Source of the DNA: Paraburkholderia dioscoreae | Lineage (GTDB): Bacteria > Pseudomonadota > Gammaproteobacteria > Burkholderiales > Burkholderiaceae | Length of the DNA stretch: 64,000 nt | Assembly: GCF_902459535.1 (NCBI RefSeq) | Contig: NZ_LR699553.1 | Coordinates: 3,720,001-3,784,000, forward strand | Direction: 5' to 3' | Shown here: piece after piece, positions 53,130-62,668 of the stretch | Numbering within the stretch: the stretch's first letter is position 1 | Layout: the number at the start of each line of letters is the position of its first letter | The notes under the pieces: model-generated | Told to the model about the DNA's origin: nothing | Database searches by the model: none | What the model saw: only the letters and a program-made list of their open reading frames with translations | Made by a program: the position numbers and the translations under genes

Positions 53130-54053
53130 ATGTCAATGGCCGACCGCGACGGCAAGATCTGGATGGATGGCAAGCTTATCGACTGGCGCGATGCCAAAAT
53201 CCACGTGCTCACCCACACGCTGCATTACGGCATGGGCGTCTTCGAGGGCGTACGCGCCTATAAGACGGTGGACGGCAGCACCGCGATTTTCCGTTTGCAG
53301 GAACACACCAAGCGCCTGCTGAACTCGGCCAAGATTTTCCAGATGGACGTGCCGTTCGACCACGAAACGCTCGCCGCCGCGCAATGCGAAGTGGTCCGCG
53401 AAAACAAGCTCGAGTCCTGCTACCTGCGCCCCATCATCTGGGTCGGTTCGGAAAAGCTCGGCGTGTCGGCCAAGGGCAACACCATCCATGTGGCGATCGC
53501 CGCCTGGCCGTGGGGCGCTTACCTCGGTGAAGAAGGCATTGCCAAGGGCATCCGCGTGAAGACCTCGTCGTTCACGCGCCACCACGTGAACGTGTCGATG
53601 GTCCGCGCCAAGGCGTCGGGCTGGTACGTGAACTCGATCCTCGCCAATCAGGAAGCCATCGCCGACGGTTACGACGAAGCCCTGCTGCTCGACGTGGACG
53701 GCTATGTGTCCGAGGGCTCGGGCGAGAACTTCTTCCTCGTGAACAACGGCAAGCTGTACACGCCGGACCTGGCGTCGTGCCTCGACGGCATTACGCGCGA
53801 CACGGTCATCACGCTGGCGCGCGACGCGGGCATCCAGGTGATCGAAAAGCGCATTACGCGCGACGAGGTCTATACCTGCGACGAAGCGTTCTTCACCGGC
53901 ACCGCCGCCGAAGTCACGCCGATCCGCGAACTCGACAACCGCACGATCGGCTCGGGCGCACGCGGTCCCATCACCGAGAAGCTGCAATCGGGCTTCTTCG
54001 ATATCGTGAACGGCAAGAGCGACAAGTACGCGCACTGGCTGACCAAGATTTAA
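53130..54053 (+). CDS. ilvE: Branched-chain amino acid aminotransferase
   Basis: 307 aa class IV PLP enzyme. HTLHYGMGVFEGVRAYKT near residues 28-45, the PLP lysine in VRAKASGWYVNSILANQEA near 157-175, and YVSEGSGENFFLVNNGKLYTP near 192-212. It transaminates Ile, Leu and Val. A perfect 12-bp hairpin follows right after its stop. Confidence 0.93.
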   Translation: MSMADRDGKIWMDGKLIDWRDAKIHVLTHTLHYGMGVFEGVRAYKTVDGSTAIFRLQEHTKRLLNSAKIFQMDVPFDHETLAAAQCEVVRENKLESCYLRPIIWVGSEKLGVSAKGNTIHVAIAAWPWGAYLGEEGIAKGIRVKTSSFTRHHVNVSMVRAKASGWYVNSILANQEAIADGYDEALLLDVDGYVSEGSGENFFLVNNGKLYTPDLASCLDGITRDTVITLARDAGIQVIEKRITRDEVYTCDEAFFTGTAAEVTPIRELDNRTIGSGARGPITEKLQSGFFDIVNGKSDKYAHWLTKI

Positions 54054-54088
54054 CGTGCGTTGCGCCGGCACAGCCAGCGCAACGCACG
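54054..54088 (+). other. Perfect 12-bp stem-loop just after ilvE
   Basis: CGTGCGTTGCGC (54054-54065) pairs fully with GCGCAACGCACG (54077-54088), loop of 11. It starts on the base after the ilvE stop and ends 27 bases before the zinc-finger gene. No T-tract follows, so it is more likely an mRNA-stabilising or rho-assisted element than a simple terminator. Confidence 0.55.
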
Positions 54089-54114
54089 CCCCCTGCATAC
54101 AACGAGAACCCCTC

Positions 54115-54309
54115 ATGAGCGAAATCAAGGAAATGCCGCTGGTCGAACTGTCGGCAAAAGATCTGCCGGCTTACTGCCCGAACCCGGCCATGCCGCGCTG
54201 GAGCGCCCATCCGCGCGTTTTTATCGACGTCACGCACGGCGAAGCCAAGTGCCCGTACTGCAGCACGCGTTACAAGCTGCGCGACGGCGAAGTGGTCAAG
54301 GGTCATTGA
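54115..54309 (+). CDS. Small zinc-finger protein (zf-CHCC type)
   Basis: 64 aa from ATG 54115. The ligand pattern C-x9-H-x14-C-x2-C is visible: YCPNPAMPRWSAHPRVF, then AKCPYCSTRYKLRDG. This is the zf-CHCC domain, also found in the 13-kDa subunit of mitochondrial complex I. The bacterial role is unknown. It lies downstream of ilvE, as in many Burkholderiales, and is likely co-transcribed. Confidence 0.85.
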   Translation: MSEIKEMPLVELSAKDLPAYCPNPAMPRWSAHPRVFIDVTHGEAKCPYCSTRYKLRDGEVVKGH

Positions 54310-54702
54310 GCCCCGCGCACTGAGTACTGATTGCTTGTGGTGGCGCTTGCCGGGCCGGCTGCGTGCTTCGTCGCGGGTTGCGTTTCGGGTCGCGCTGCGG
54401 TTTGCGTTGCGGAGGTCGCTTCGTGACCTGCCGCGTGTTGCGCGGCCCGGTTCGCTGTTCGACAGGCCGGCCGTGATCGTGCTGCACACGGTGGTCACGC
54501 CGACGCGAAAGCAAACGCGACCGCGCACCCCAATCCGACAGCAGCCACGCCACAGCAGGGCCGCCGCCGCGGCGCGTCCGGCCACGCCGGAATCGCGCTA
54601 CGCGGCTTGCGGCTTTACCCCTGGCTTTACCCCTTTTACCTATCCGAATGCCACGCGCATGGCTCGCGCGAGGTTTCGTTTCGACACCGGACACTCATTC
54701 TG
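54310..54702. other. Non-coding stretch before waaF
   Basis: About 393 bases. Contains imperfect short repeats of GCGTTTCGGGTCGCG / GCGGTTTGCGTTGCGG type (about 54375-54415) and repeated CTTTACCCC near 54612-54640. A GTG-started 122-codon frame covers it, but it is Arg-rich with no recognisable fold and no binding site, so I do not call it a gene. Confidence 0.35.
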
Positions 54703-55728
54703 ATGCGTCGCGCGTTGGTTATCGCACCGAACTGGATCGGTGACGCATTGATGGCGCAGCCGCTGTTTGCGCGCCTCGTGAAATTGCATCCGCGCATCGT
54801 CATCGACGCGGTCACGCCCTCCTGGGTCGCGCCCGTACTTGAACGCATGCCGGAAATCCGCGACGTCTACGCCACGGATCTCGCGCACGGCAAGCTGCAG
54901 ATGCTGCGCCGCTGGCAGCTGGCGAGCGACCTGCGCGACGTGGGCTACGACGCCGCCTACGTGCTGCCGAACTCGCTCAAGTCGGCGCTGATTCCGTGGA
55001 TGGCGGGGATCCGGCTGCGCATCGGCTACACCGGCGAAAGCCGCTACGGCCTGTTGAACGTGCGCCACGCGAATCCGCGCAAGGACGAGCGCCCGCCAAT
55101 GGTCGGCCAGTACGCCGCCCTCGCCTACGCGCCCGGCGCCAAGGTGCCCGACGACCTGCCGATGCCGCGCCTCGAAGCCGACCTGAACGAAGCGGCGCGC
55201 GTCTCGGCGCGCTTTAACCTCGATACGCGCGTGCCGCTGCTGGTGTTCTGTCCGGGCGCCGAATACGGCCCTGCCAAGCGCTGGCCGCCCGAACACTTCG
55301 CGGCGCTCGCGCAGATGGTCGGCCAGTCGTTCCCGTACACGCAGATCGTCGCGCTCGGTTCGCCCAAAGATGCGCCGCTCGCGCAGGCTATCGCCGAGAA
55401 AGCGCCGAACGTGCGCAACCTGTGCGGCCAGACCGCGCTGGGCGAGGCGTGCGCGCTGATCTCGCGCGCCAACGCGGTCGTCACCAACGACTCCGGGCTG
55501 ATGCACGTGGCCGCCGCGCTGCGCCGGCCGCTGGTGGCCGTGTACGGGTCGACCGATCCACGCCACACGCCGCCCTTGTCCGAGCTTGCGAAGGTACAAT
55601 GGCTTCATCTCGAATGCAGCCCCTGTTTTGAGCGCGAGTGTCCGCTCGGTCATCTGAACTGCCTGAAGCAGTTGAGCGCCGAGCAGGTATTCGGCGATTT
55701 GCGCGGCATGTTGCTCGCGCAACGCTGA
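54703..55728 (+). CDS. waaF: ADP-heptose:LPS heptosyltransferase II
   Basis: 341 aa, GT9 family. N-terminal LVIAPNWIGDALMAQPLFARL near residues 5-25, the ADP-heptose site in VVTNDSGLMHVAAAL near 261-275, GSTDPRHTPP, then the cysteine-rich ECSPCFERECPLGHLNC near the C-terminus. It adds the second heptose to the LPS inner core at the inner membrane. The start at 54703 fits the family N-terminus; the frame open from 54607 is unsupported. Confidence 0.92.
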   Translation: MRRALVIAPNWIGDALMAQPLFARLVKLHPRIVIDAVTPSWVAPVLERMPEIRDVYATDLAHGKLQMLRRWQLASDLRDVGYDAAYVLPNSLKSALIPWMAGIRLRIGYTGESRYGLLNVRHANPRKDERPPMVGQYAALAYAPGAKVPDDLPMPRLEADLNEAARVSARFNLDTRVPLLVFCPGAEYGPAKRWPPEHFAALAQMVGQSFPYTQIVALGSPKDAPLAQAIAEKAPNVRNLCGQTALGEACALISRANAVVTNDSGLMHVAAALRRPLVAVYGSTDPRHTPPLSELAKVQWLHLECSPCFERECPLGHLNCLKQLSAEQVFGDLRGMLLAQR

Positions 55729-55905
55729 GTCTGTCGGCACCGCTGACACTTGCACGCAACACCGCACGCCCCTGAGCGCGTCGCGTCATGTTCGCGCCTT
55801 GCGGCGCGGGCATTCTGGCGCTCGGGTGCGATTGTCCGGTGCTCCGGACTGTCCCGCTGACCGCTGCCCCGCAACCGCGCGCCGCGCACAAGAGACTGAC
55901 GAGCC

Positions 55906-56352
55906 ATGCCACGTTTTGCCCATATCTTCGAAGCCGCCGCCGATACCCTGAACGCCTATTACCAGGCCGTCGCCGAGGTCAATATCGACAGCTTGATGGG
56001 TCTGTGGATCGATGAAGAGTTCGTCAGTTGCATCTGCGCCGACGGTTCGCACCTGCACGGCCTCGAGAGTATTCGCGCCGGCCTGCAGATCCAGCTCGAA
56101 GCCGCGCCCGTTTCCATCGAACCGCTCGACATCCGCGTCTACGACAGCCTCGGCACGGTGGTCTACGCGATTGCCGAAGCACACCGGCCGGCCGATCCGA
56201 AAGCCACGCCCGCAATGGTGTTCACTACTTACGTGATGGTTCACGAACGCGGCGAATGGCGCATTGCGCACATTCACGCGAGTCCGATGCCCAATGAAGC
56301 CGCCAGCCAGTTCGCCACGAAAATGCGACATGGCCAGGGTTCGCTGCACTGA
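55906..56352 (+). CDS. NTF2-like/SnoaL-fold protein
   Basis: 148 aa. FEAAADTLNAYYQAVAEVNIDSLMGLWIDEEFVSCICADGSHLHGLESIRAGL near residues 8-60 and GEWRIAHIHASPMP near the end are the alpha+beta cone pattern of SnoaL/ketosteroid-isomerase-like proteins. The ligand and reaction are unknown. It lies between waaF and the YheT hydrolase on the same strand. Confidence 0.82.
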   Translation: MPRFAHIFEAAADTLNAYYQAVAEVNIDSLMGLWIDEEFVSCICADGSHLHGLESIRAGLQIQLEAAPVSIEPLDIRVYDSLGTVVYAIAEAHRPADPKATPAMVFTTYVMVHERGEWRIAHIHASPMPNEAASQFATKMRHGQGSLH

Positions 56353-56387
56353 CGCGTTGCACGCGTTTTACCTTTTTCGAAGCAGGC

Positions 56388-57539
56388 ATGAGCACGCCCC
56401 GCAGGAAGTCCTCCACACCGAAAGAAGTCCCCTTGGGGGATTGGGGGACGGCGCACGACAAAGCCGCGTCTTCGGGCACGGCACGCGCCGCGGCCGCCGT
56501 CGAGGCTGCCGTCGGTGCCACTGTCGAGATGCTCTACCGTGCACCGCTCTGGCTGCCGAACCGGCACGTGCAGACCATCGTCCCGTCGCTGTTCGCACGC
56601 CGCCCCGCGGTTTCGTTTCGGCGCGAGCACTGGGACACGCCCGACGGCGACTTCATCGACCTCGACTGGGTCGAGCATGACAGTCAGGCCCAGTCAGCGC
56701 TCGCGCGCGGCGCCGTACCCCGGATTCCCGCCGACACCGCTCCGCTCTTCGTGCTGTTTCACGGCCTGGAAGGCAGTTCGGGCTCGCACTATGCCGCCTC
56801 GTTGATGGCAGCCGCACGCGAGTACGGCTGGCACGGCGTGGTGCCGCACTTTCGCAGTTGCAGCGGACCGATGAACCGGATGCCGCGCTTCTATCATCTC
56901 GCCGACAGCAACGAAGTCGACTGGATCCTGCGGCGTTTGCGCGCCGCGCATCGCGGGCCGGTCGTCGCGGCCGGCGTGTCGCTCGGCGGCAATGTGCTGC
57001 TGCGCTGGCTGGGCGAGCGGCGCGAGGACGCGGCGTCGGTGGTCTCGGCCGCCGCGGCGATTTCGACGCCCATCGACGTGCATGCCGGCGGGCGCGCATT
57101 GTCGCAGGGTTTCGGACTCGTCTACACGCGCAGTTTCCTCAAGACGCTCAAGCAGAAAGCAGAGCAGAAGCTGATCCAGTTTCCCGGCCTGTTCGATCGT
57201 GACGCGATGCTGGCGAGCCGCACCATGTACGAATTCGACAACGTGGTGACCGCGCCGCTGCACGGCTTTCGCAATACCGACGAGTACTGGAGCACGGCGA
57301 CCACGCGCCCGCTGCTGCCGCACATTCAGGTGCCGACACTGGTGCTGAACGCGCGCAACGACCCGTTTCTGCCGGCTGAGGCGTTGCCGGCGCGGCATGA
57401 GGTATCGGCGGCGGTGGAACTCGACCAACCCAGGCACGGCGGCCACGCCGGCTTTATGACCGGGCCGTTTCCGGGCCGCATCGACTGGCTGTCGCGGCGC
57501 GTGTTCGGCTATCTGGAGCGGCACGTCGATCATGGATGA
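56388..57539 (+). CDS. YheT-family alpha/beta hydrolase
   Basis: 383 aa. The N-terminal 45 residues are Ala/Ser-rich. Oxyanion region LFHGLEGSSGSHYAASL, nucleophile elbow GVSLGGNVLLRWLGE near residues 194-208, late Asp in NARNDPFLPAE, and His in HGGHAGF. YheT enzymes are cytosolic hydrolases of uncertain substrate. It overlaps the next gene by 8 bases, so the two are likely translated together. Confidence 0.88.
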   Translation: MSTPRRKSSTPKEVPLGDWGTAHDKAASSGTARAAAAVEAAVGATVEMLYRAPLWLPNRHVQTIVPSLFARRPAVSFRREHWDTPDGDFIDLDWVEHDSQAQSALARGAVPRIPADTAPLFVLFHGLEGSSGSHYAASLMAAAREYGWHGVVPHFRSCSGPMNRMPRFYHLADSNEVDWILRRLRAAHRGPVVAAGVSLGGNVLLRWLGERREDAASVVSAAAAISTPIDVHAGGRALSQGFGLVYTRSFLKTLKQKAEQKLIQFPGLFDRDAMLASRTMYEFDNVVTAPLHGFRNTDEYWSTATTRPLLPHIQVPTLVLNARNDPFLPAEALPARHEVSAAVELDQPRHGGHAGFMTGPFPGRIDWLSRRVFGYLERHVDHG

Positions 57540-58107
57540 CATCGTCAGGCAGGCCCTGGCCAAGTGGCCGAATGTACCCAGTTGCACGGGGTGGCTGATG
57601 CTGGATCGGCGCGGCAACTGGCGCCTGCGCGACGAGGCCGCGCAGGCGAGCGGTTCGCCGGGCACGCCGATCCGCCATGAAGCATTGCTCGGGTTCATCA
57701 ACCGGAATTACGACGCCGACGAACGCGGGCAGTGGTTTTTCCAGAACGGCCCGCAGCGCGTGTACGTGGAACTGGGCTATACACCGTGGGTGGTGAGGTT
57801 GTCGGCCGATGCCGACGGCGCGCTCGCGTTGCAGGATCAGGCCGGCGGCGCTTTTGAACCCGCGGCCGTGTTCGTGGATGAAGAAGGCGGAATACTCTTT
57901 GCCGACGGCTCGGCGCAACCGAGAGTCGCGGTCTTGCACGATCACGATCTGGACGTGTTCTCCGAGCACGCAACGCTCGCGGACGACTCGATGAGCGGCG
58001 AGTTTCGCTGGAACAACGGGATGACGTTGCCGCTGCAGGCCGTACGGCGAGGCGATGTTGCCAGCCGGTTCAGGTTTGTGCCGAGTCCGGCAGCCGCGGG
58101 CGCTTAA
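57532..58107 (+). CDS. Protein of unknown function coupled to YheT
   Basis: 191 aa, no family I can name. It begins MDDIVRQALAKWPNVPSCTGWLMLDRRGNWRLRDE and contains GTPIRHEALLGFINRNYDADERGQWFFQNGPQRVYVELGYTPWVVRL, which looks like a compact beta-rich fold. No signal peptide or membrane helix. Its start lies inside the last codons of the YheT gene. It recalls hypothetical proteins found beside YheT in other Burkholderiales, so it may assist that hydrolase; this is inference. Confidence 0.75.
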   Translation: MDDIVRQALAKWPNVPSCTGWLMLDRRGNWRLRDEAAQASGSPGTPIRHEALLGFINRNYDADERGQWFFQNGPQRVYVELGYTPWVVRLSADADGALALQDQAGGAFEPAAVFVDEEGGILFADGSAQPRVAVLHDHDLDVFSEHATLADDSMSGEFRWNNGMTLPLQAVRRGDVASRFRFVPSPAAAGA

Positions 58108-58181
58108 GTACCATAGCGGCTTGCGCCGTGGCCTGTTTCATCGGGCAAGGTCGGAGAAACGCAGCGAACCGTGAGCAACAG

Positions 58182-59891
58182 CTAGCTCTTTTCGTCCAGC
58201 CGCTCCTCCTTATAGCGGCTCTCCATCTCATGCAACCTCGCGTCGACGGTCGCGAGATCATAATAGCCAATCGCCTTCAGATCGCGCGCGTCCTTCAATT
58301 GCCGAATCGCCGAAGGCCATGCTCCTTCGAGCGCGAACTTTTCAGCCATCGCCCGATGCTGCGTCAACGCGTCGCCCGTGCCGGCGCTGGCCTGCGCGAG
58401 ATACAGCCACCAGGCAGGCTGATCGGGCTCGGCACGCGTCTCTTTTTGCGCGAGCGCCTGAGCATCGGCAAAGCGGTGCAACGTCAGCAAGGTGCGGATA
58501 TGCATGTCGATTGCGGCGTTCGACTGCGGCCAGCGCTTCTGCGCGAACTCGGCCAGACGGGCGGCCTCGTCGTCGCGGCCGGCACGCCGCGCGATGTCGG
58601 CGGCTAGCACGTCCAGGCTCGGCGAACTCCGCGCGGTTCCGCCCTCGGCCTGTTCGCCCGCCGCGAACGCCGCACGACACGACGCCAACGACGCCACTGC
58701 ATCGTCGTAACGTTCGAGCAGCATCTGCCCGTATGCAATGCCATACCAGTTCGCCGCGACGTTGACCGCCGTGCGGCCCTCGATCTCGGAGCGCAGGCGC
58801 GAAATCCCATCCCCGTACTCGCTGCGCGACTGGTCCTGCAGCAGCCGCGAGCGAGCGCGCACAAAGCCATACTCGGCCGATTGATGCGGCTGCCGGTAAG
58901 GCGCTCGGCGCGCACGGTCCTCCATGTCGGCAATCCGTTCGCCGGTCAGCGGATGGGTACGTGCGTAAGCCGGGATACCCGTGTCACTCATCGCGGCGCG
59001 ATCGAGCCGGCCGAAGAAGGTCGTCATCGCGTACGGATCGTAGCCGGCGCCGGCGAGCAGCAGAAAACCGACGCGGTCTGCCTCCTGCTCGGCGGAACGC
59101 GAGAAACGCAACTGGTTGTCGACCGCATACGCCTGGCCGCCGATCGCAATCGCGCTGCCCAGATCGCCGCTATGCGCAAGCACGCCGGCGAGCACACCGA
59201 ACAGCAGGCCGGCGAGCGCGGCATAGGTGCTACGCTCGCCGGCCGTGATCATGCGCGAGATGTGCCGCTGCAACACGTGTCCCATTTCGTGACCCAGCAC
59301 CGACGCCAGTTCGGATTCCGTCTGCGTCGCCACGATGAGGCCGGTGTTCACGCCGATAAAACCGCCCGGCAGCGAGAAGGCGTTGATCTGCGGATCGCGC
59401 ACCGCGAACAGATCGAAGTCCGGACGATACCCGCCGATATAGAGCGCGCTCGCCGCCGCAGCAAGTTTCGCGGCGACCGAGTTCAGGTAGTCGCGTACCA
59501 GCCAGTCGTCGAGATAGTCGGGATCGCGGCGCAGTTCGCGCATCACACGCTCGCCGAGTTTGCGCTCGGCCTGCGGCGTGAGCGAGCCCGAACCGCCGTT
59601 GCCCAGATCGGGTAATTGCTGCGTGACGATCGGCGCCCGCCAACTGGTGTTCGCGCCGGAATTGCCGGAGAAGCGGCTCTGCGCCCCGCCATACACGCCG
59701 AACACACCTTGTGCGATGTCGGAGGGGATGAGCGGATCGGCGTAAGTATCGGCCGGGCCACTGACCAGCGGTGGTTCCGCGGAGAGCGTGCTGGGCGCCG
59801 CGCCCGAAATACCCTGCGATTGCGCGAACGCGCCCGGCGCCGTCGCCAGCGCAACAGACAACAACGCAGCAAGGAACCGTTTCGGGCGCAT
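58182..59891 (-). CDS. M48 metalloprotease with TPR repeats, BepA-like
   Basis: 569 aa from ATG 59891. Signal peptide MRPKRFLAALLSVALATAPG ending near GAFA. Zinc motif LGHEMGHVLQRH near residue 200 (HExxH), with the third ligand Glu in SAEQEADRVGF. The C-terminal 250 residues are helical tetratricopeptide-like repeats (NWYGIAYGQMLLERYDDAVASL). BepA proteins handle misassembled outer-membrane proteins such as LptD in the periplasm. It is convergent with the YheT-linked gene. Confidence 0.87.
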   Translation of the reverse strand: MRPKRFLAALLSVALATAPGAFAQSQGISGAAPSTLSAEPPLVSGPADTYADPLIPSDIAQGVFGVYGGAQSRFSGNSGANTSWRAPIVTQQLPDLGNGGSGSLTPQAERKLGERVMRELRRDPDYLDDWLVRDYLNSVAAKLAAAASALYIGGYRPDFDLFAVRDPQINAFSLPGGFIGVNTGLIVATQTESELASVLGHEMGHVLQRHISRMITAGERSTYAALAGLLFGVLAGVLAHSGDLGSAIAIGGQAYAVDNQLRFSRSAEQEADRVGFLLLAGAGYDPYAMTTFFGRLDRAAMSDTGIPAYARTHPLTGERIADMEDRARRAPYRQPHQSAEYGFVRARSRLLQDQSRSEYGDGISRLRSEIEGRTAVNVAANWYGIAYGQMLLERYDDAVASLASCRAAFAAGEQAEGGTARSSPSLDVLAADIARRAGRDDEAARLAEFAQKRWPQSNAAIDMHIRTLLTLHRFADAQALAQKETRAEPDQPAWWLYLAQASAGTGDALTQHRAMAEKFALEGAWPSAIRQLKDARDLKAIGYYDLATVDARLHEMESRYKEERLDEKS

Positions 59892-60163
59892 CGCGAGGTC
59901 GATATGACGAAGTCGAAAGCGAAGCCCGCCGCTCGGACTAAGATAGCGGGCATGGGGCAATTGTAATCAGTCGTCGTGCGAATTCGTGTGATTCACGTCA
60001 TGGCGATTCGGGCGTAGTCGGGCCTTCCAGGCGATCGCCGCGCCGCAAGCGCCGTGTAACTACAAACCGACGATGCCCTTGCGCAACGGCGCGCGCCAAT
60101 GCACTGCCGCCGCCGTCCGGCCGCGCCGCTGCTATGATAGGCGCCCTCTGAAGGAGCCCGACC

Positions 60164-60640
60164 ATGTCTGAACTCACTCATTTCGACGCCGCCGGCCAGG
60201 CGCATATGGTGGATGTCGGCGGCAAGCAGGAGACCAAACGCATTGCGGTTGCGCGCGGCTCGATTCGCATGCTGCCGCAGACGTTCGCGCTGATCCGCTA
60301 CGGCAACGCCAAAAAGGGCGACGTGATCGGCATCGCACGGATTGCCGCGATTCAAGGTTCGAAGCGCACCGCCGATCTGATCCCGCTCTGTCATCCGCTC
60401 GCGCTCACGCGCGTCAAGGTGGATTTCGAGCTCGACGAAACGCTGCCTGGCGTGCATTGCACGGTTCAGGTCGAAACGCTTGGGCGAACCGGCGTGGAGA
60501 TGGAGGCGCTGACCGCCGTGCAGGTCGGGCTGCTGACCGTGTACGACATGTGCAAGGCGGTGGATCGCGGGATGACGATTACTGATGTGCGCGTGCTGGA
60601 GAAGCACGGCGGGAAGTCGGGCGATTGGATGGCGGGTTGA
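60164..60640 (+). CDS. moaC: Cyclic pyranopterin monophosphate synthase
   Basis: 158 aa, standard length. DVGGKQETKRIAVARG near residues 17-32, KRTADLIPLCHPL near 67-79, and GVEMEALTAVQVGLLTVYDMCKAVDRGM near 110-137, with the conserved Asp and Lys of DMCKA. It carries out the second half of the first step of molybdenum cofactor synthesis. AAGGAG precedes the ATG. Other moa genes are not in the window. Confidence 0.94.
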   Translation: MSELTHFDAAGQAHMVDVGGKQETKRIAVARGSIRMLPQTFALIRYGNAKKGDVIGIARIAAIQGSKRTADLIPLCHPLALTRVKVDFELDETLPGVHCTVQVETLGRTGVEMEALTAVQVGLLTVYDMCKAVDRGMTITDVRVLEKHGGKSGDWMAG

Positions 60641-60704
60641 CGACCTTCTGGACCGTCGCCCCGCGTCACCTTCACAACCCTTTGAAACGAAGATAGCGAG
60701 CGGC

Positions 60705-62489
60705 TCAATCCTCGTCGCTGTCGTCGTCCTCATTCACGTCACCAGGCGGCGCACCGTAGCGCTTGACCAGCTCCGCCTTGAAACCGGCCAGCGTTTTCTG
60801 CTCGTCGCAGAGTTCGTACAGATAGCTCAGTTGCGACGGCCAGTCCTTCAACTCCTCGGCGAAAATCTTCAGGCGTTCGACAGTGTCGAACGCCGCCGTC
60901 TGGTCGCCGCTCAACGCCTGCAGCACCGCATAGCGGCGCAACACGGTTTCGCCCGGCAGCAGCGCAATCGCCTGTCTGTGCATAGCGAGCTTGTGCTGCA
61001 GATCCATCGAGTTCATCGGCAAAAGCGTCGCCATTCCATACTCGCCCCACGCCTGGAACAGGAACGACGGATCCGCACGATACTGCTCGGCGGGACGCGA
61101 GCCGTAGTACAACACCTCGGCGCGCGCGTAGTCGCGATACACCGGATACAACGCGGCCAGCCCGCCGAACACCACCACGGCAAACGCGCCGAACGACACG
61201 CGTGCGGGCACGAGGCGCAGCGGCCGCGTTTCCAGCAAGCCGAACACGAACATTGCCGGCAACAGGAAGAACATGTACTGCTGCGGATATTCGACCAGTG
61301 CGTGCATAGCCAGCACACCGATCAGCGCAATGCCGAACACGCGCGCCGAGCTTTGCGGCGCGCGCACCGCACGCACGAGCCATGTGATCAGGCCGAACAG
61401 CACGATCGCGAGGCCGATCAGGCCGGTCTTCGCGAGCAGGTCGATGAAGATGTCGTGCGAATTGTTGGCGATCTCGACGCCGCCAAGCGACTTCACAAAC
61501 TCGTACTGGTAGCTCGGAAATTCGCCCCAGCCGACACCCAGCAGCGGATGCGTCCTGAACATCGTCCAGCCGTACTTCCACAGCGCGAGACGCGGCGCGA
61601 TCTGGCCGGCGTCCTTGAAGCGCTCCGCAGCGGACTGTCCGAGTTCCAGGTGATAGTGAACGTTGGCCCAGCGAATCAGCGCGTTGACCACAAAAAACAG
61701 CACGGCCAGCACAATTGGAATAATCCACTCGCGGTTGCTGCGGCGTAGCTGTAACTGATTGCGGGTCTGCGCGAATGCCATCCAGAAACCCGCCACCACG
61801 ATCACGCCCATTTGCAGCCATGGACCACGCGATACGGTCAGAGCGAGACCAATCGCGAAAATTGTCGACACGAGGAACCAGATGCTGACGGCGATCCGCC
61901 GCGTCTGCACGAGAAACAGTGCGCCCGCCATCGCAAATGCAATATAGGTAGCGAGGTGATTGGCCTGTGCCATATTGCCGAACGGCCGGCGCTCGACGGT
62001 CACGTTATAGGCAACGACGAGCGGCGAAACGCGTGTTTCGAGGTGAAACAACTGGATAACCTGGCAGAACACCGCGAACAGCCCACCGACGATCAATGCC
62101 CCGGCCGCCCAGCGCAACGCGGTCTCGTTGAGCTTGGCCCGCGTGAAACCATAACCGGCATGGGTCGCCATGAAGGCCGCCAGCAGATAGCCGCCGCCGA
62201 GCCAGTTCATCGACGGCTGCGAAATCGGCAATACCACCGATTGCGCCACTACCAGCAGCCCGAACAGCAATGGCACCAGCGCGACCGTCGGCGAGGCGAA
62301 CGTCACGCGCGGCCTCGCGCTCGCCACCAGCAGCACGACGCCCGCGCCGGTCAGCAAATACAGCGCGAGTGCCGTGAATTCAGCGTAAAACGTCGGAATC
62401 GGATACGTATGGTTGACAACTGCATAAGGCAGCACCAACGCGAGAGGCAGCAGAATGAAGGACAGGTAGCGCGCAAAAGGGGTGGGCAT
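60705..62489 (-). CDS. pglL: PglL-type protein O-oligosaccharyltransferase
   Basis: 594 aa with about twelve membrane helices, starting at ATG 62489; a GTG at 62522 is the alternative. The Wzy_C-type loop has LGVGWGEFPSYQYEF and NNSHDIFIDLLAKTGLIG near residues 325-360. The C-terminal 200 residues, including DYARAEVLYYGSRPAEQYRAD and the acidic tail DVNEDDDSDED, are cytosolic or periplasmic and helical. PglL enzymes move lipid-linked glycans onto Ser/Thr of exported proteins. It lies 179 bp downstream of a pilin gene on the same strand, a probable substrate. O-antigen ligase is the alternative reading. Confidence 0.82.
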   Translation of the reverse strand: MPTPFARYLSFILLPLALVLPYAVVNHTYPIPTFYAEFTALALYLLTGAGVVLLVASARPRVTFASPTVALVPLLFGLLVVAQSVVLPISQPSMNWLGGGYLLAAFMATHAGYGFTRAKLNETALRWAAGALIVGGLFAVFCQVIQLFHLETRVSPLVVAYNVTVERRPFGNMAQANHLATYIAFAMAGALFLVQTRRIAVSIWFLVSTIFAIGLALTVSRGPWLQMGVIVVAGFWMAFAQTRNQLQLRRSNREWIIPIVLAVLFFVVNALIRWANVHYHLELGQSAAERFKDAGQIAPRLALWKYGWTMFRTHPLLGVGWGEFPSYQYEFVKSLGGVEIANNSHDIFIDLLAKTGLIGLAIVLFGLITWLVRAVRAPQSSARVFGIALIGVLAMHALVEYPQQYMFFLLPAMFVFGLLETRPLRLVPARVSFGAFAVVVFGGLAALYPVYRDYARAEVLYYGSRPAEQYRADPSFLFQAWGEYGMATLLPMNSMDLQHKLAMHRQAIALLPGETVLRRYAVLQALSGDQTAAFDTVERLKIFAEELKDWPSQLSYLYELCDEQKTLAGFKAELVKRYGAPPGDVNEDDDSDED

Positions 62490-62668
62490 CGAATAACCGG
62501 TGGGCGTCAGCAACCGGCGCACTATACAAAAAAATTCTCCTGCTGTGCGCCGGCCGGGCTGAAATATCCCGGAAATCAGCCTTTTACGTGCAAACGGCGC
62601 GGGCGGCCACGGACTGGCCGGCGCTCGCGGTCATCGCGCGCTTAGCTGCCCCTCATCTCTTCATGACC

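Noticed and set aside
54335..54702. Possible 122-codon plus-strand gene before waaF
   Set aside because: GTG start without a binding site, Arg/Ala-rich sequence, internal short repeats; more likely non-coding.
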